Positions 25,481 to 36,100 of a stretch of DNA of 42,424 nucleotides are shown in pieces (the first letter of the stretch is position 1; the number at the start of each line of letters is the position of its first letter). Origin of the DNA: Bacteroidales bacterium (lineage in GTDB: Bacteria > Bacteroidota > Bacteroidia > Bacteroidales > Paludibacteraceae); contig JAAYPI010000175.1 in the NCBI GenBank assembly GCA_012519885.1, positions 1 through 42,424 on the forward strand. The letters run 5' to 3'. Made by a program: the position numbers and the translations under genes. Below the pieces are notes generated by a model. The model worked only from the letters and a program-made list of their open reading frames with translations, searched no databases and was not told where the DNA came from.

Positions 25481-26956
25481 TTATAGTTGAGCAAATAGTT
25501 CCGCTAATACCTCTTTGTCGTCAAAATGATGTTTTACGCCTGCTATTTCTTGATACGTTTCGTGTCCTTTTCCTGCCACCAGAATAATATCTCCACGTTG
25601 AGCTAACATACAGGCTGTTTTTATGGCTTGATACCTATCTTCAATTACTAGTGTTGATTTTTTTTCTTCTTCATTTATTCCTGCTACCATATCATTCAGA
25701 ATATCCTTGGGGTTTTCATTGCGAGGGTTATCTGAAGTAAAGATTGCCATGTTGCTTGCCTTTACTGCTTCTTTTGCCATTATGGGTCTTTTACCTTTAT
25801 CTCTATTACCACCACAACCAACAACTGTGTATAGTTTTCCCATATTTTCAGCGATTCCTTCTGATCGGATATCATTGATTGTTTCTAATACGTTGTTCAA
25901 TGCATCAGGTGTGTGTGCATAATCTACAATAGCTGTAAATCCAGTAGGAGATTGTAGCGTTTCAAAACGACCGCTTACAGGTTTTAGTGTACTCAAAGCG
26001 ATGAGAGCTTCGTCGGGGTGTATGCCAAGTAATACTGCTGTTCCGTATACAGCTAGTAAATTTGAAACATTAAATTTGCCTACAAATGCTACTGATAGCT
26101 CTTTGTTATTGATAGAAAGTAACATGCCCTCAAAGCTTAGCTCAATGATTTTTCCTTTAAAGTCAGCTAATGTTTGGGTTGAATAGGTGTATTTGTTTGC
26201 AGCAGTATTTTGCAACATGACCAATCCATTTTTATCATCAGTATTTGTAAGTGCAAAAGCCGTTTTTGGCAACAAGTCAAAAAATGTTTTTTTGGCTTTT
26301 AAATAGGCTTCCATTGTTTGATGATAATCGATATGGTCGCGTGTAAGATTTGTAAAAATACCTCCTGCAAAATGTAATCCAGCAGTGCGTTTTTGATCGC
26401 TAGCGTGCGAACTTACTTCCATAAATGCATACGAACATCCTGCTATAACCATTCTATGTAATAAAGCTTGTATGCTAAGAGCATCGGGCGTGGTGTGTGT
26501 ACTTGGTATTTGCTCTTTGTGAACATAATTACATACTGTAGAAAGTAATCCAGAAACATAGCCTAATTGTTCAAATAGATTATATAGCAAAGTGGCTATA
26601 GTTGTTTTTCCATTGGTACCTGTTACACCTACAAGGGTTAGTTTTTGTGAAGGATTATCATACCAATTAGCTGCCATATTACCCATAGCTACAGCACTAT
26701 CAGCAACTTGTAAGTATGCAATATCGCTATGAATGGATGTTGGTAGTTGTTCGCAAACAATAGCTGTGGCTCCTAATTCAATAGCATCTGCAATGTATTG
26801 ATGCCCATCTACAGCTGACCCTTTCGTAGCAAAAAATAGGTATCCTTGTTGAACTTGTCTCGAATCGAAACACAATCCATTTATTTGTCTATCAGAAGTG
26901 TAGTGCAAACGTCTAATAACTGCTATGTTTTTTACTAATTCGTCAAGCGTTTTCAT
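25481..26956 (-). CDS. murE: UDP-MurNAc-tripeptide synthetase MurE (meso-DAP type)
   Basis: The 491-residue Mur ligase adds the third peptide residue to UDP-MurNAc-L-Ala-D-Glu. The P-loop [10 protein letters not shown] is at 110-119. The motif DNPR at 409-412 is the known mark of enzymes that choose meso-diaminopimelate rather than lysine, so this organism should have DAP-type peptidoglycan. The YAHTP segment (346-350) is also typical. It starts 10 bases after ftsI. Cytoplasmic. Confidence 0.97.
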   Translation of the reverse strand: MKTLDELVKNIAVIRRLHYTSDRQINGLCFDSRQVQQGYLFFATKGSAVDGHQYIADAIELGATAIVCEQLPTSIHSDIAYLQVADSAVAMGNMAANWYDNPSQKLTLVGVTGTNGKTTIATLLYNLFEQLGYVSGLLSTVCNYVHKEQIPSTHTTPDALSIQALLHRMVIAGCSYAFMEVSSHASDQKRTAGLHFAGGIFTNLTRDHIDYHQTMEAYLKAKKTFFDLLPKTAFALTNTDDKNGLVMLQNTAANKYTYSTQTLADFKGKIIELSFEGMLLSINNKELSVAFVGKFNVSNLLAVYGTAVLLGIHPDEALIALSTLKPVSGRFETLQSPTGFTAIVDYAHTPDALNNVLETINDIRSEGIAENMGKLYTVVGCGGNRDKGKRPIMAKEAVKASNMAIFTSDNPRNENPKDILNDMVAGINEEEKKSTLVIEDRYQAIKTACMLAQRGDIILVAGKGHETYQEIAGVKHHFDDKEVLAELFAQL

Positions 26957-26966
26957 TTTCTCATTT

Positions 26967-29195
26967 TTAGTTTAATGTAAGTGTTACGGGCATACCTTGT
27001 ACGATGTGTTCGTTTTCTGGTATTGTTTGCTCTACTACTTTTCCAAAACCAATAATTGTTACTTTTAGTCCCATTTTTTCTACTATATACACAGCATCTT
27101 TAGCACTCATACCAATAGTATTTGGCATAGTGTGTTTCCTCGTAACAAAAGGATTAAACGAGGCTATTTGTGTAGAGTCATTCACAATGTATTCTCCCCA
27201 TTGCATAGTTTTATCTGCCATTTTAATTGGCTTTGCCATGGTTTTAAGTACTTCATTAATGTGTGGTACGTATCCTTTTTTTATGATTGCTAAAGAATCC
27301 GTTACTTCCGAATGAGCCCAAGAAGGTATATCTCCTAGTTTCATAGTGTATATTTTTTCTGCTACATTTTTGAATACTACGCCGCTCATCCCACCAGCAG
27401 ATATATGGGGTCCCTTAGGGTCTTTTATATATACAATCATCGAGTACATGGGTTTGTCTGCTGGAAAATATCCACAAAAAGATACTTGGTGTCTTGCTTT
27501 TCCACTAGCATCTTTGTATTTGCCATCAATAGCAATTTGGGCTGTACCCGTTTTTCCTGCAATAGAAAATAATTTTGACCGAATAATTTTGCCAGTTCCC
27601 TGTGTTACCACACCTTCTAGCATGGATTGTATTTTGCCTAATGTTGCATCCGAACAAATCTTTGGATTGATAACGATTGGGTCAAATTGCTCCACCGTAA
27701 CGCCATGTTGCCTGATTTCTTTAGTGAAATATGGTTTCATCATTTTCCCATTGTTTGCAAATGCATTATAGTACATAAGTGTATAGATTGGAGGAATCTG
27801 TATTTCATAGCCAATTGACATCCAAGGAAGTGTTGTATATGACCAAGATTTCATACTTGGGTCTTTAATCTTTACGTGTCCGTGTCCAGGTATTCCTAAA
27901 TCTCCTGCTTTATGAATTTTAGTGCCTTTTAGTAAGTCGATAAATCGTTGAGGATTGTTTGCGTAGTTATCGTAAATAATTGATGATGTGCCCACGTTTG
28001 ATGAATTATAGAGTATTTGGGGCATAGTCAATGTACCATAACCACCTTTCCTATAATTGTGGTCTCTCATAACTCTTCTGCTAAACCGTTTCAATCCATT
28101 CCCAGTATTTACTATAGCAGTCGTATCAACTACACCATCTTCTAGTGCAATCATCAAAGCCAATGTTTTAAAAGTAGAACCTGGCTCAACTTCGTCAGCC
28201 AAGGCAATATTGGTGGTTTCAAGATAAACGCCTTCACCTCTACGTGTTAGGTTGCTTATGGCTTTTATCTCACCTGTTTTTACTTCCATTACAATAGCAG
28301 TAGCCGATTGTGCATCAATTTCAATCAATTTCTTTCTTAGTTCGCTATCAACAATGTCTTGAATGTCTAAGTCAATAGTGCTTACAACGTCATACCCATT
28401 CACAGCATCTTTCACCACAATATCAACAAATTTTCCAGCCATTTTTCTGCGATAGTAGAATCCTTCTTCCCCTTGCAAAAGTTTGTTGTATTGTTTCTCT
28501 AAGCCGCTACTACCTCCTTTTTCTTCTTCCCCATAGATGTCTCCAATAGTACGTGAGGCTAGTTCTCCAAAAGGTTTGATGCGGGTTACTCGTTTTTTTG
28601 TATAAAAACCTCCACCATATCTTCCTTTTTGCAAAATTGGGAACGTTTTTACTTCAGCTAAATCAATATATGATATGGGTTTAGGATACAACAGATATTC
28701 TCTTTTACGTTTGTTTGTTTGGTCGTAAAAAGTGTTTAAAAATTGTTTCTCATATTCCCATGCTGTTTTATCTTTAAATTTTTTTGCTAATGCTACTGAT
28801 AAACGTCTAACGTCTTGTTTAAATTCTGCTTCATTCTTTGTGCTTTTTTGCACCAAAGCATCAGCCATTAAATCCATATACAAATAATACGTAGGAATTG
28901 AGCTTGCTAAAAGGCGTCCATCACTCGCTAAAATATTACCTCTGTTTGGCTTAATTGGTCGCAATGCAGATTGTTGGCTAGCTGTTAGTGCCCGTAATTT
29001 TTCTCCTTCCACATATTGTAGATGAACAATTCTAAATATAACTCCTCCAAATGCAATTAGAATAAAAATGTAGATAATTGCAAAACGAAGCATAATCTCT
29101 TTTTTTACCGTATTTTTACGTATAAACAATAACACCAGCAAGCTAATGATAGCAACTACTGCAATTGCAAGTAATATAAACAAAACCGCTTTCAT
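26967..29195 (-). CDS. ftsI: division transpeptidase FtsI/PBP3 with C-terminal PASTA domain
   Basis: The 742-residue class B penicillin-binding protein crosslinks septal peptidoglycan with FtsW. The transpeptidase motifs are S340-TFK, SSN (398-400) and KTGT (548-551). A pedestal domain (about 75-270) comes before them and one PASTA domain (about 686-742) closes the protein. The N-terminus is unusual: two hydrophobic segments (about 3-26 and 38-56) are separated by a basic turn (RKNTVKK), whereas FtsI usually has one. The first is in frame right behind ftsL (4 bases), so I keep this start; a later Met at residue 35 would give the single-helix form but leave a gap of about 105 bases. Confidence 0.95.
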   Translation of the reverse strand: MKAVLFILLAIAVVAIISLLVLLFIRKNTVKKEIMLRFAIIYIFILIAFGGVIFRIVHLQYVEGEKLRALTASQQSALRPIKPNRGNILASDGRLLASSIPTYYLYMDLMADALVQKSTKNEAEFKQDVRRLSVALAKKFKDKTAWEYEKQFLNTFYDQTNKRKREYLLYPKPISYIDLAEVKTFPILQKGRYGGGFYTKKRVTRIKPFGELASRTIGDIYGEEEKGGSSGLEKQYNKLLQGEEGFYYRRKMAGKFVDIVVKDAVNGYDVVSTIDLDIQDIVDSELRKKLIEIDAQSATAIVMEVKTGEIKAISNLTRRGEGVYLETTNIALADEVEPGSTFKTLALMIALEDGVVDTTAIVNTGNGLKRFSRRVMRDHNYRKGGYGTLTMPQILYNSSNVGTSSIIYDNYANNPQRFIDLLKGTKIHKAGDLGIPGHGHVKIKDPSMKSWSYTTLPWMSIGYEIQIPPIYTLMYYNAFANNGKMMKPYFTKEIRQHGVTVEQFDPIVINPKICSDATLGKIQSMLEGVVTQGTGKIIRSKLFSIAGKTGTAQIAIDGKYKDASGKARHQVSFCGYFPADKPMYSMIVYIKDPKGPHISAGGMSGVVFKNVAEKIYTMKLGDIPSWAHSEVTDSLAIIKKGYVPHINEVLKTMAKPIKMADKTMQWGEYIVNDSTQIASFNPFVTRKHTMPNTIGMSAKDAVYIVEKMGLKVTIIGFGKVVEQTIPENEHIVQGMPVTLTLN

Positions 29196-29199
29196 TGTG

Positions 29200-29574
29200 T
29201 TATTTTGTTGTTAATTTATACGGTGGAATACTTAGTTCTTTTAACTCAATAGCATGTTGGTGTAATAATGCTTCTATTTGTGTTCTTCTACTTATACTAA
29301 GCAAATCAGCTTCTACTACCATTGATGTATATTTTACATCAGTTAATTGTTGATTTAAATCATTGATAGTTGCAATTTGTTTTTCACATTCCATACGGTT
29401 ATCCATATAAAAAAATATAAAAAAACTAACCAATACAATTAATTTAATTTGTTTTAAAAAATAGCTTTTGGAAAATACATTTCCATCAAAAATATCTTTA
29501 ACCGAAGTTTTTGTTAAATCGTTAAATTCTTCGCTTTCCTTTATTTTCTTTTTTAATGTTTTTATTTTTGCCAT
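29200..29574 (-). CDS. ftsL: FtsL-like cell division protein
   Basis: The 124-residue bitopic protein has one membrane helix (about 44-60), a basic cytoplasmic N-terminus and a periplasmic part with heptad-like hydrophobics that should form a coiled coil. This is the Bacteroidetes-type FtsL, recognised by position between rsmH (4 bases) and ftsI (4 bases) and by topology more than by sequence. FtsL joins FtsQ and FtsB to activate FtsW and FtsI. The long N-terminal cytoplasmic region (about 40 residues) is larger than in E. coli FtsL. Confidence 0.87.
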   Translation of the reverse strand: MAKIKTLKKKIKESEEFNDLTKTSVKDIFDGNVFSKSYFLKQIKLIVLVSFFIFFYMDNRMECEKQIATINDLNQQLTDVKYTSMVVEADLLSISRRTQIEALLHQHAIELKELSIPPYKLTTK

Positions 29575-29578
29575 ACTG

Positions 29579-30481
29579 CTATTTTTTGCTTGCTATGCGT
29601 AGTTTTGCACTTCTTGCTCGTGAATTGCTTGCTATTTCTTCGGTCGTTGGAATAATTACTTTGTTGTTTATCAGGCTAAATGGCGTTTGGATATTCCCAA
29701 AAAAGTCTTTGTTTATAATCCCTTCCATGTTGCCTGTTTTTAAATAATTTTTCACCAATCGATCTTCTAATGAATGATAGGTAATGCAAACGAAACGACC
29801 TTCTTTCTTTAAAACTTTTGCACTACTCAGTAACATTTTTTTTAATGCATCCATTTCGTTGTTAACGGCTATTCGTAATGCCTGAAATACTTGTGCCAAT
29901 TGTTTTTTTTCCTTTTCTTTTCCTATCAAAGGTTGTATTATGCCGACAAATCCAAAAATGGTTTCAAATTGTTCGTTTTTTCGTTGCTCTACTATTTTTC
30001 TCGCTATTTTTCTTGCCAGAGGTAATTCTCCATAATAAAAGAATATATCCGCAAGTTGTTGTTCTGTGTATGTGTTTAAAATTTCTTTTGCTGTAAGTTT
30101 TGCAGCTTGATTCATGCGCATATCTAATATTCCATCAAAACGGAATGAAAAACCGCGTTCTGCATCATCAAAATGATGAGAAGATACCCCTAAATCAGCT
30201 AATATTCCGTCCACTTCGTTAATCCCATAGTATTGCATAAAATTTTCTAAGTAGCAAAAGTTGCTTTGTACAAACGTAAATCGGCTATCATTTACTGCAT
30301 TCATTTCTGCATCCTTATCTTGGTCAAATCCAAATACTTTAGCATCGCTATGTAGTTGACTGAGTAAAAAACGAGAATGACCACCTCCACCAAACGTTAA
30401 ATCAACATATACCCCCGATTTGTTAGTTAGTAGACCTTCAATACTTTCTTTTAAAAGAACGGGAGTGTGATACGTTGTCAT
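29579..30481 (-). CDS. rsmH: 16S rRNA (cytosine1402-N4)-methyltransferase RsmH
   Basis: The 300-residue SAM methyltransferase modifies C1402 in the decoding centre of 16S rRNA. The SAM motif DLTFGGGGHS (27-36), ILADLGVSSH and the late YHSLEDRLVK segment are diagnostic for RsmH (MraW). The length is normal. It is second in the dcw cluster, 91 bases after mraZ; that gap has a weak GCGAA/TTCGC hairpin but no clear separate promoter. Cytoplasmic. Confidence 0.97.
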   Translation of the reverse strand: MTTYHTPVLLKESIEGLLTNKSGVYVDLTFGGGGHSRFLLSQLHSDAKVFGFDQDKDAEMNAVNDSRFTFVQSNFCYLENFMQYYGINEVDGILADLGVSSHHFDDAERGFSFRFDGILDMRMNQAAKLTAKEILNTYTEQQLADIFFYYGELPLARKIARKIVEQRKNEQFETIFGFVGIIQPLIGKEKEKKQLAQVFQALRIAVNNEMDALKKMLLSSAKVLKKEGRFVCITYHSLEDRLVKNYLKTGNMEGIINKDFFGNIQTPFSLINNKVIIPTTEEIASNSRARSAKLRIASKK

Positions 30482-30572
30482 TCTATATTTTCGTTTTTTT
30501 ATTTGTTAACCCTTATTATATATTTGCGATTATTGTATATATATGTGCGAAATATTGTCTCTTCGCAATTTC

Positions 30573-31031
30573 TTAATCTTTCGTAGATTTGCCAATATTC
30601 ATCAAATTTTCTATTTCAAGTGCAAAATTATCCGCATCAATAAAGGTATTTTCAACTTTATTAATAGGCCAAATTTCAATGACGGTATCTGCTCCAACAA
30701 AACGAATATCTTTGTCAATTTGTAAGGCATCAATATACCGTTTTGGAATAAGCATTCGCCCGTTTTCTTCTAATTCAATGCGATCGGCTTCGGCTACAAA
30801 TTGTCGAAATATTTGCTCCTCACGTCTGTTCCATCTGCTTAAGTTGTTTCGCAACACAGTAATAATATCATTCCAAGCTTGTTCTGTATACAATACCAAG
30901 CAGTCATGAAACAATCCTTTGCGTAAAATGAATTTGGTTTCATCTTGCAATTGTCTTCTGAATTGGGCTGGAACAAAGGCTCTGCCTTTTGCGTCAACTT
31001 TTGCTTCTATATTTCCAATTAATGATGTCAT
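30573..31031 (-). CDS. mraZ: transcriptional regulator MraZ
   Basis: The 152-residue protein has two AbrB/SpoVT-like halves with the repeated swapped-hairpin motifs: DAKGRAFVPAQFR near residue 13 and ENGRMLIPKRY near residue 89. MraZ forms a ring-shaped oligomer that binds repeats in its own promoter and represses the dcw operon. Here it is the first gene, and two identical 13-bp direct repeats lie just upstream within the promoter, the likely binding site. Length and position are standard. Confidence 0.96.
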   Translation of the reverse strand: MTSLIGNIEAKVDAKGRAFVPAQFRRQLQDETKFILRKGLFHDCLVLYTEQAWNDIITVLRNNLSRWNRREEQIFRQFVAEADRIELEENGRMLIPKRYIDALQIDKDIRFVGADTVIEIWPINKVENTFIDADNFALEIENLMNIGKSTKD

Positions 31032-31051
31032 ATCTTACTCTTCTTGAAGTG

Positions 31052-31082
31052 TAAAATTAATACTTTTTACGACATTTTGCAA
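31052..31082 (-). promoter_or_regulatory. dcw operon promoter upstream of mraZ
   Basis: On the minus strand TTG (31080-31082) and TAATTTTA (31052-31059) are separated by 20 bases, close to TTG/TAnnTTTG. Transcription would start about 15 bases before the mraZ ATG. No other strong promoter was noticed inside the tightly spaced cluster. Confidence 0.55.
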
Positions 31083-31094
31083 CTTTTTACGACA
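31062..31094 (-). promoter_or_regulatory. two 13-bp direct repeats, candidate MraZ operator
   Basis: The 13-mer ACTTTTTACGACA (plus strand) occurs at 31062-31074 and again, identical, at 31082-31094, exactly 20 bp apart (two helical turns). One copy lies in the spacer of the mraZ promoter and the other begins at the TTG, so bound protein would block RNA polymerase. MraZ is known to bind regularly spaced direct repeats before its own gene, although the spacing in E. coli is shorter. Confidence 0.6.
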
Positions 31095-31163
31095 CAATTC
31101 CCCACAAAGTTATTAACAGGCTTTATTTTATAGATTGTTATAAAAAAATTGTGTATTCAATCT

Positions 31164-31190
31164 TTGGGTGGAAAAAAAAATGTATATTTG
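31164..31190 (+). promoter_or_regulatory. promoter of the acyltransferase pair
   Basis: TATATTTG at 31183-31190 is an exact match to TAnnTTTG; TTG at 31164-31166 is 16 bases upstream, a little short. The start point would be near 31195, which rules out the in-frame GTG at 31151 as the translation start of the next gene. Confidence 0.5.
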
Positions 31191-31201
31191 TCGGCATTAT
31201 A

Positions 31202-32041
31202 ATGAGAATGGGTAGTATGTTGGACATGAGTCAGCCAGTGCAAATAGATATTGCATCAATATTAAAAGGAAAGACTGGGGGGAAGAAACCTTCTTCAATG
31301 TTGGTTTATTTGTTGTCTAAGTTATTGCATGTGAAGGAAATAAATCATTTTTTAACTTTAGCTAAGGATAAAAAAGATTTGGACTTTTTTCAGGCATTAA
31401 TAGAGTATCTCAATGTGCGTGTTTTAGTTTCAGGAGTCGATAATTTGCCTCTATCGGGTACGCCTTGTGTGTTTGTGTCCAATCATCCATTAGGTGGTAT
31501 AGATGGCGTAGCAGTTGCGTATGAGGTAGGTAAGCATTATCCTGAGGGGATAATTATCCCAGCCAATGATTTGTTGATGTATTTAAAAAATGTACAAGAT
31601 TTGTTTATCCCGGTTAATAAGGTGGGAGGGCGGGCAAAAAATTTGGCAGAAGCCTTACATGTGGCATATATGTCATCTAAGCAAATGATGATGTTTCCGT
31701 CAGGAATGGTTTCGCGTAAATCGAAAGGAAAAATAGAAGACCCTGAGTGGAAAAAAAATTTTATTGTAAAAGCAGTAGAGTATAAACGTAACATAGTACC
31801 TATATATATAGGAGCACGTAATTCAGCTTTGTTTTATTGGGTAGCACGTGTGCGTAAAAAATTGAAAATAACCCTTAATATAGAAATGCTATTGTTGCCA
31901 CATGAAATGTTTCGCCAGAGAAATAAAGAGTTGAAAATTGTTATAGGTAAACCTATTCAATGGAATGTGTTTGATGATGCAAAAACACCTCATAAGTGGG
32001 CACAATATGTAAAAAAAATAGTGTATAATTTAAAAAAATAA
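31202..32041 (+). CDS. glsA: lysophospholipid-type O-acyltransferase, likely glycine-lipid GlsA
   Basis: This PlsC-like acyltransferase has the acceptor/catalytic segment SNHPLGGIDG (His-x5-Asp, a variant of HX4D) and the later FPSGMVSRKSKG block. Its partner, 8 bases downstream, is an OlsB-like N-acyltransferase; this pairing makes N-acyl, O-acyl amino-acid lipids (ornithine lipids by OlsB/OlsA, glycine lipids by GlsB/GlsA in Bacteroides). I prefer glsA from the taxonomic context. The start is uncertain: ATGs at 31202, 31208, 31217 and 31226 are all possible (280 to 272 residues); the last leaves a leader of about 30 bases. The protein probably sits on the cytoplasmic face of the inner membrane. 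Confidence 0.75.
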   Translation: MRMGSMLDMSQPVQIDIASILKGKTGGKKPSSMLVYLLSKLLHVKEINHFLTLAKDKKDLDFFQALIEYLNVRVLVSGVDNLPLSGTPCVFVSNHPLGGIDGVAVAYEVGKHYPEGIIIPANDLLMYLKNVQDLFIPVNKVGGRAKNLAEALHVAYMSSKQMMMFPSGMVSRKSKGKIEDPEWKKNFIVKAVEYKRNIVPIYIGARNSALFYWVARVRKKLKITLNIEMLLLPHEMFRQRNKELKIVIGKPIQWNVFDDAKTPHKWAQYVKKIVYNLKK

Positions 32042-32049
32042 CCAAAACT

Positions 32050-32985
32050 GTGGAAGATATTATAAAGCCAATAGACAGAGCTTTACTAAAAGCCGAATTA
32101 ACCTCCGAGAGATTGTTGAGAAAAACCAACAAAGGGAATAACGAGGTTTATTTAATAACGGCAAAAGAGGCTCCAAATTGCATGATGGAGATTGGTCGCT
32201 TGCGCGAATTATCGTTTCGTACAGCTGGTGGAGGTAGTGGAGAGGCTTATGATTTGGATGATTATGATTTTATGGATCAACCCTATAAGCAATTGTTTGT
32301 GTGGGATCCAGACGCAGAAGAAATTATAGGTGGTTATCGTTTTATACATGGTTCTCAAGTGTTTTTAAAAGAAGATGGTCAACCCAATTTGGTTACCTCC
32401 GAAATGTACCATTTCTCTCCTCAATTTATCAAAGAGTATTTGCCATATACTATCGAACTGGGTCGTTCGTTTGTGCAGCCAGATTACCAATCGAGCAAAA
32501 TGGGTGCAAAAAGCTTGTTTGCGTTGGATAATTTGTGGGATGGAATCGGGGCTTTAATTGTTTCCGTGCCCGATACTAAGTATTTCTTTGGCAAGGTTAC
32601 TGTGTATCCGCATTACAATGCACAAGCACGTGATTTGGTTTTTGGGTTTATCACAAAATTCTTTCCAGATGTCGATAAACTAGTGTATCCAATTGATCCG
32701 TTTCATATTGCTCTTTCTGAGGAACAAATCAACCATGTATTTGTTAACAATGATTATGATGAGGATTATAAGATTTTAAAGAAAGAAGTAAAAGATTTAG
32801 GCACAAGCATTCCCCCATTGGTAAATGCGTATATGAGCTTGTCGCCAGCTATGCGATCGTTTGGTTTTGCCGTTTACCATGATTTTGGCAATTTGATAGA
32901 GGTATGTATAATGATTCCTATCGAAGAGATGTATGATGAAAAGAAAAAAAGACATGTTGAGTCTTTTTTTAAGGAACTGGAATAA
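32050..32985 (+). CDS. glsB: GNAT-fold N-acyltransferase (OlsB/hemolysin-like), likely GlsB
   Basis: The 311-residue protein belongs to the OlsB-like acyltransferase family: the block GRLRELSFRTAGGGSGEAYD and the following DQPYKQLFVWD/EEIIGGYRF segment are the usual core. The family transfers a 3-hydroxy-acyl chain from ACP to the amino group of an amino acid, the first step of glycine or ornithine lipids; glycine is likely in this phylum. It starts with GTG 8 bases after the O-acyltransferase stop, with no nearby ATG, so it is translationally linked to it. A strong terminator follows. The amino-acid substrate is inferred, not seen. Confidence 0.75.
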   Translation: MEDIIKPIDRALLKAELTSERLLRKTNKGNNEVYLITAKEAPNCMMEIGRLRELSFRTAGGGSGEAYDLDDYDFMDQPYKQLFVWDPDAEEIIGGYRFIHGSQVFLKEDGQPNLVTSEMYHFSPQFIKEYLPYTIELGRSFVQPDYQSSKMGAKSLFALDNLWDGIGALIVSVPDTKYFFGKVTVYPHYNAQARDLVFGFITKFFPDVDKLVYPIDPFHIALSEEQINHVFVNNDYDEDYKILKKEVKDLGTSIPPLVNAYMSLSPAMRSFGFAVYHDFGNLIEVCIMIPIEEMYDEKKKRHVESFFKELE

Positions 32986-33010
32986 TCAAAGTTTGAAATA
33001 ATTAGTTACC

Positions 33011-33046
33011 AAAATAGCGAAAATGTTACGTTTCGCTATTTTTTTG
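33011..33046 (+). terminator. Rho-independent terminator after the acyltransferase pair
   Basis: AAATAGCGAAA and TTTCGCTATTT pair perfectly over 11 bp around ATGTTACG and run straight into a T tract. It separates the lipid genes from the giant surface-protein gene. Confidence 0.85.
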
Positions 33047-33100
33047 TTAAATAATCACGTTAAACATATAAATATATGAAAAAAATCAGTTAATTATTTA

Positions 33101-33108
33101 TATATTTG
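33101..33108 (+). promoter_or_regulatory. -7 element of the giant surface-protein gene
   Basis: TATATTTG is an exact TAnnTTTG match about 43 bases before the ATG. No good TTG was found 19-21 bases upstream, so the -33 part is weak, which may mean an activator or alternative sigma factor. Confidence 0.45.
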
Positions 33109-33151
33109 TAGTCTCTCTTTACAAGCGAAAAACCTTAATATTGAAACAGCT

Positions 33152-36100
33152 ATGAAACAGTTACACCAACATATTTCCAGTATCTGTGCAAGATGCTTGT
33201 TGTTATTGTGTTTTGTATTTTTATATATCAACACCATTTCGGCAAATTTTGAATTGTATATTCTTGACAATTCTGATAACGTAGTAACACAATCAACTTT
33301 TGTAAATGCAGGCACCAATGTGGCTGATGAAATGTCAACTTTGCTTACTATTCCTTCCTACACTGGCAATACTGATGATTACAAATTTTACATCGAAGAC
33401 ACCAATAATTTTCCTGCCGCAAAGTCAGATACGGTTAGTTTGTCTTCTGTAATGAATAACTGTTCATCTGGTGAAATAAAACTATTGATTTACGCCGATA
33501 GTACTCAAAACAACTATCAACCACACAATGCAGTGTGTATGGATACACAGGTTTATACCTATGGTATGGTGTGTTGGGATGATTTAACTGCAAATTGCAC
33601 GAATGATCCTGCTTCAGCTATTTCGCATCTGTTTGTTGGTAATACCACGTCTTTTACGTATTCCTTTCCAGTTAATTCTATTACCGGAGGATTTAAATTG
33701 TTAAAATCTCCCGATGATACTACGTGGACTTGGGATGCTGGTCAAGTAGGGCATGTGGCATCAAATACCATCTTGGTAGCAGGTACGGGTGTTTCTATTG
33801 ATGCAAGTAATAGCAATATATCCCTTTCTATTCCAGGTTTAGTGGTTGGCAAAACTGTCTCTTTGCAATTGGATAAAACAGGTTCTGTTTATACATTATC
33901 AGCTACCATGTTGCCCGATACTCCCGAGGTAAGCAATTATAGTGCTTGTCAAACAGTAGGCACGCAGACATGGGCAAGTTTGGTAACAGCTACAACAGGC
34001 ACCTTGGTGTGGTATGCTGATGCTACTTCTACTACACCCATTGCAGCTCCCACAAGTTTTGACACAAATGTTCCTCAAACCACCTCTTATTGGGTGGCAC
34101 AAGAAAGTGGAGGAATAGAAAGTAACAGGGTACAAGTAACGGCATCTGTATTTGCAATGCCTCCAGCAAATGCGGCAGGATTGAATAGAACGATTTGTGT
34201 TGGTGAAACTACTATTTTGGGGGTTCCATCGCAACATGGTTTTGATTATAGTTGGACGCCAATAGCCCAATTAGATAATCCAAACATAGCCCAACCAACT
34301 ACTGTTCCGTTAAATGCTGATAGAACATTTTGGTTAACTGTCACCAATCAACAAAACCTAAGTTGTACTTTGAGTTCTAGTGTTACGGTGTCTATACGAC
34401 AACGACCAGTAATAACAATGGATAAAACGGAGGTAAGTATTTGTTCTGGTACAACTGCTACATTTGGCAATACAAATAATTTGCCGAATGTGTCGTATGA
34501 ATGGAGTCCAACAACTTCATTACAAGACCCATTTGATGGGCTATTTGTTACTACCCAGCCATTAACATCTTCTACTCAGTTTACGCATACAGTACGGTGG
34601 AAAGATTCCCCTGATTGCGAGGCTACTGCGACTGTTGATGTAGATGTTGTGGCAAATCCAATTGCCAATGCAGGTGCAGATCAAAATGTGTGTTATGGTA
34701 ATGTTGCTAATATTGGTAGCTCACTCAGTACTGGACAATCCTTTTCTTGGGAGCCAACGGATTTGTTTGACGGTAGTACCACTTTTAAAACAGCTCGAAC
34801 CAAAGCAATGGAACAAACTGTTGAGTTTACGTTAACTGCAAAAACCTCTTTCCCATTAGAATGTACAGCCAGCGATAAAGTAATTGTTACTGTTACACCA
34901 AATCCAATAGCTTTTTCAGTAACAGCTGATAAAACTGCATATTGTGAAGGAGATGATATATCAGAGAATATTGTACGTTTAGAAGAAACGGAAGCTGATG
35001 TATATTATGCAATATTTAAAAATGGAATAAAACTTGACGCTTTTCCATGGCGACAGGGAGACGGTTCAGCGATGGAATGGGATGGTCTTGAAAGTGGTAT
35101 CTATACAGTGAGAGCTAGAAAAGGCAACCAAAGTCCTTATTGTACCACAACTATGAACGATACGGTAACGATTGTTCGTAAACCTAGACCTACGGCTACT
35201 ATTACGTTAAACAACACCATCGCTTGTCCTGGTGACACTGCTAATATAAAGGTCGAATTTACAACAGGTACACCTCCTTATTCCTTTAAAATGGAAATAG
35301 ATGGAAACGAACGAGATTATAATTCAGCTACCAATATATTTACGCTTTCTCATTTATTAACAGGTGCTACTACCTTTAAAATTACCGAAATTAATTCAGA
35401 CGGTTGTAGCGTAACGTATGATCCTGGTGATGAGCCAACCTTGGTTATTGATATTGATGATGTAGATGATTTTGAGATTATTATGACTCCTAATAGAGAA
35501 AAATTTTGTCCAGGAGATGTTGTAACATTATCTGTGGTACACAATAATCCAAATTCTACCTATAGGTGGAGTACGGGAGAAACCACTCGGAGCATCGAAG
35601 TTAGTTATGATGCAAATTTCGAGTTGACGGTTACCACAGCTGGTGGTTGTCAGTATAGTAAGCAAAAAAAAGTCGTTTTTGGAGCTCAATATCAATTGCA
35701 GGTTACAGGCTTAAAGCCCGTTCCAAATTACTGTTCTTCTGACGGTAATGTAACTTTAGTAGCTACACCTCCTGGGGGTGCATTTAGTGGTGTAGGTATT
35801 GTTGGCAACGACAATATATTTAGACCAAGTTCAGTTACTCAGAGTACTGTTGGGAGCATAACGTATACTTATTCAGATGGTTTTTGTACCAAAGATACTA
35901 TTATTGAGAATGTAATTGTTAATGTCCCTCCACAAGTCGATTGGGAAATGGTGCCAGATAATGCCCCGTTTGCATCCAGTTATAATATTTGTATTCCTCC
36001 AGGAGAGGTTGCTGTTGTAAATCTAAAAGGTTACCCTGCAAATACAAATGGTGATTGGTCGCTACGAACAGATGATGGAAGTATTCCTTCTCAAACAACT

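Noticed and set aside
31105-31119. DnaA box near mraZ (TTATTAACA)
   Set aside because: It differs from TTATNCACA in the core and is single, with no dnaA or origin features nearby.
31151-31201. GTG at 31151 as the start of the O-acyltransferase
   Set aside because: It would place the TAnnTTTG promoter element inside the coding region, and the added residues (YSIFGWKKKCIF) do not look like the family N-terminus.
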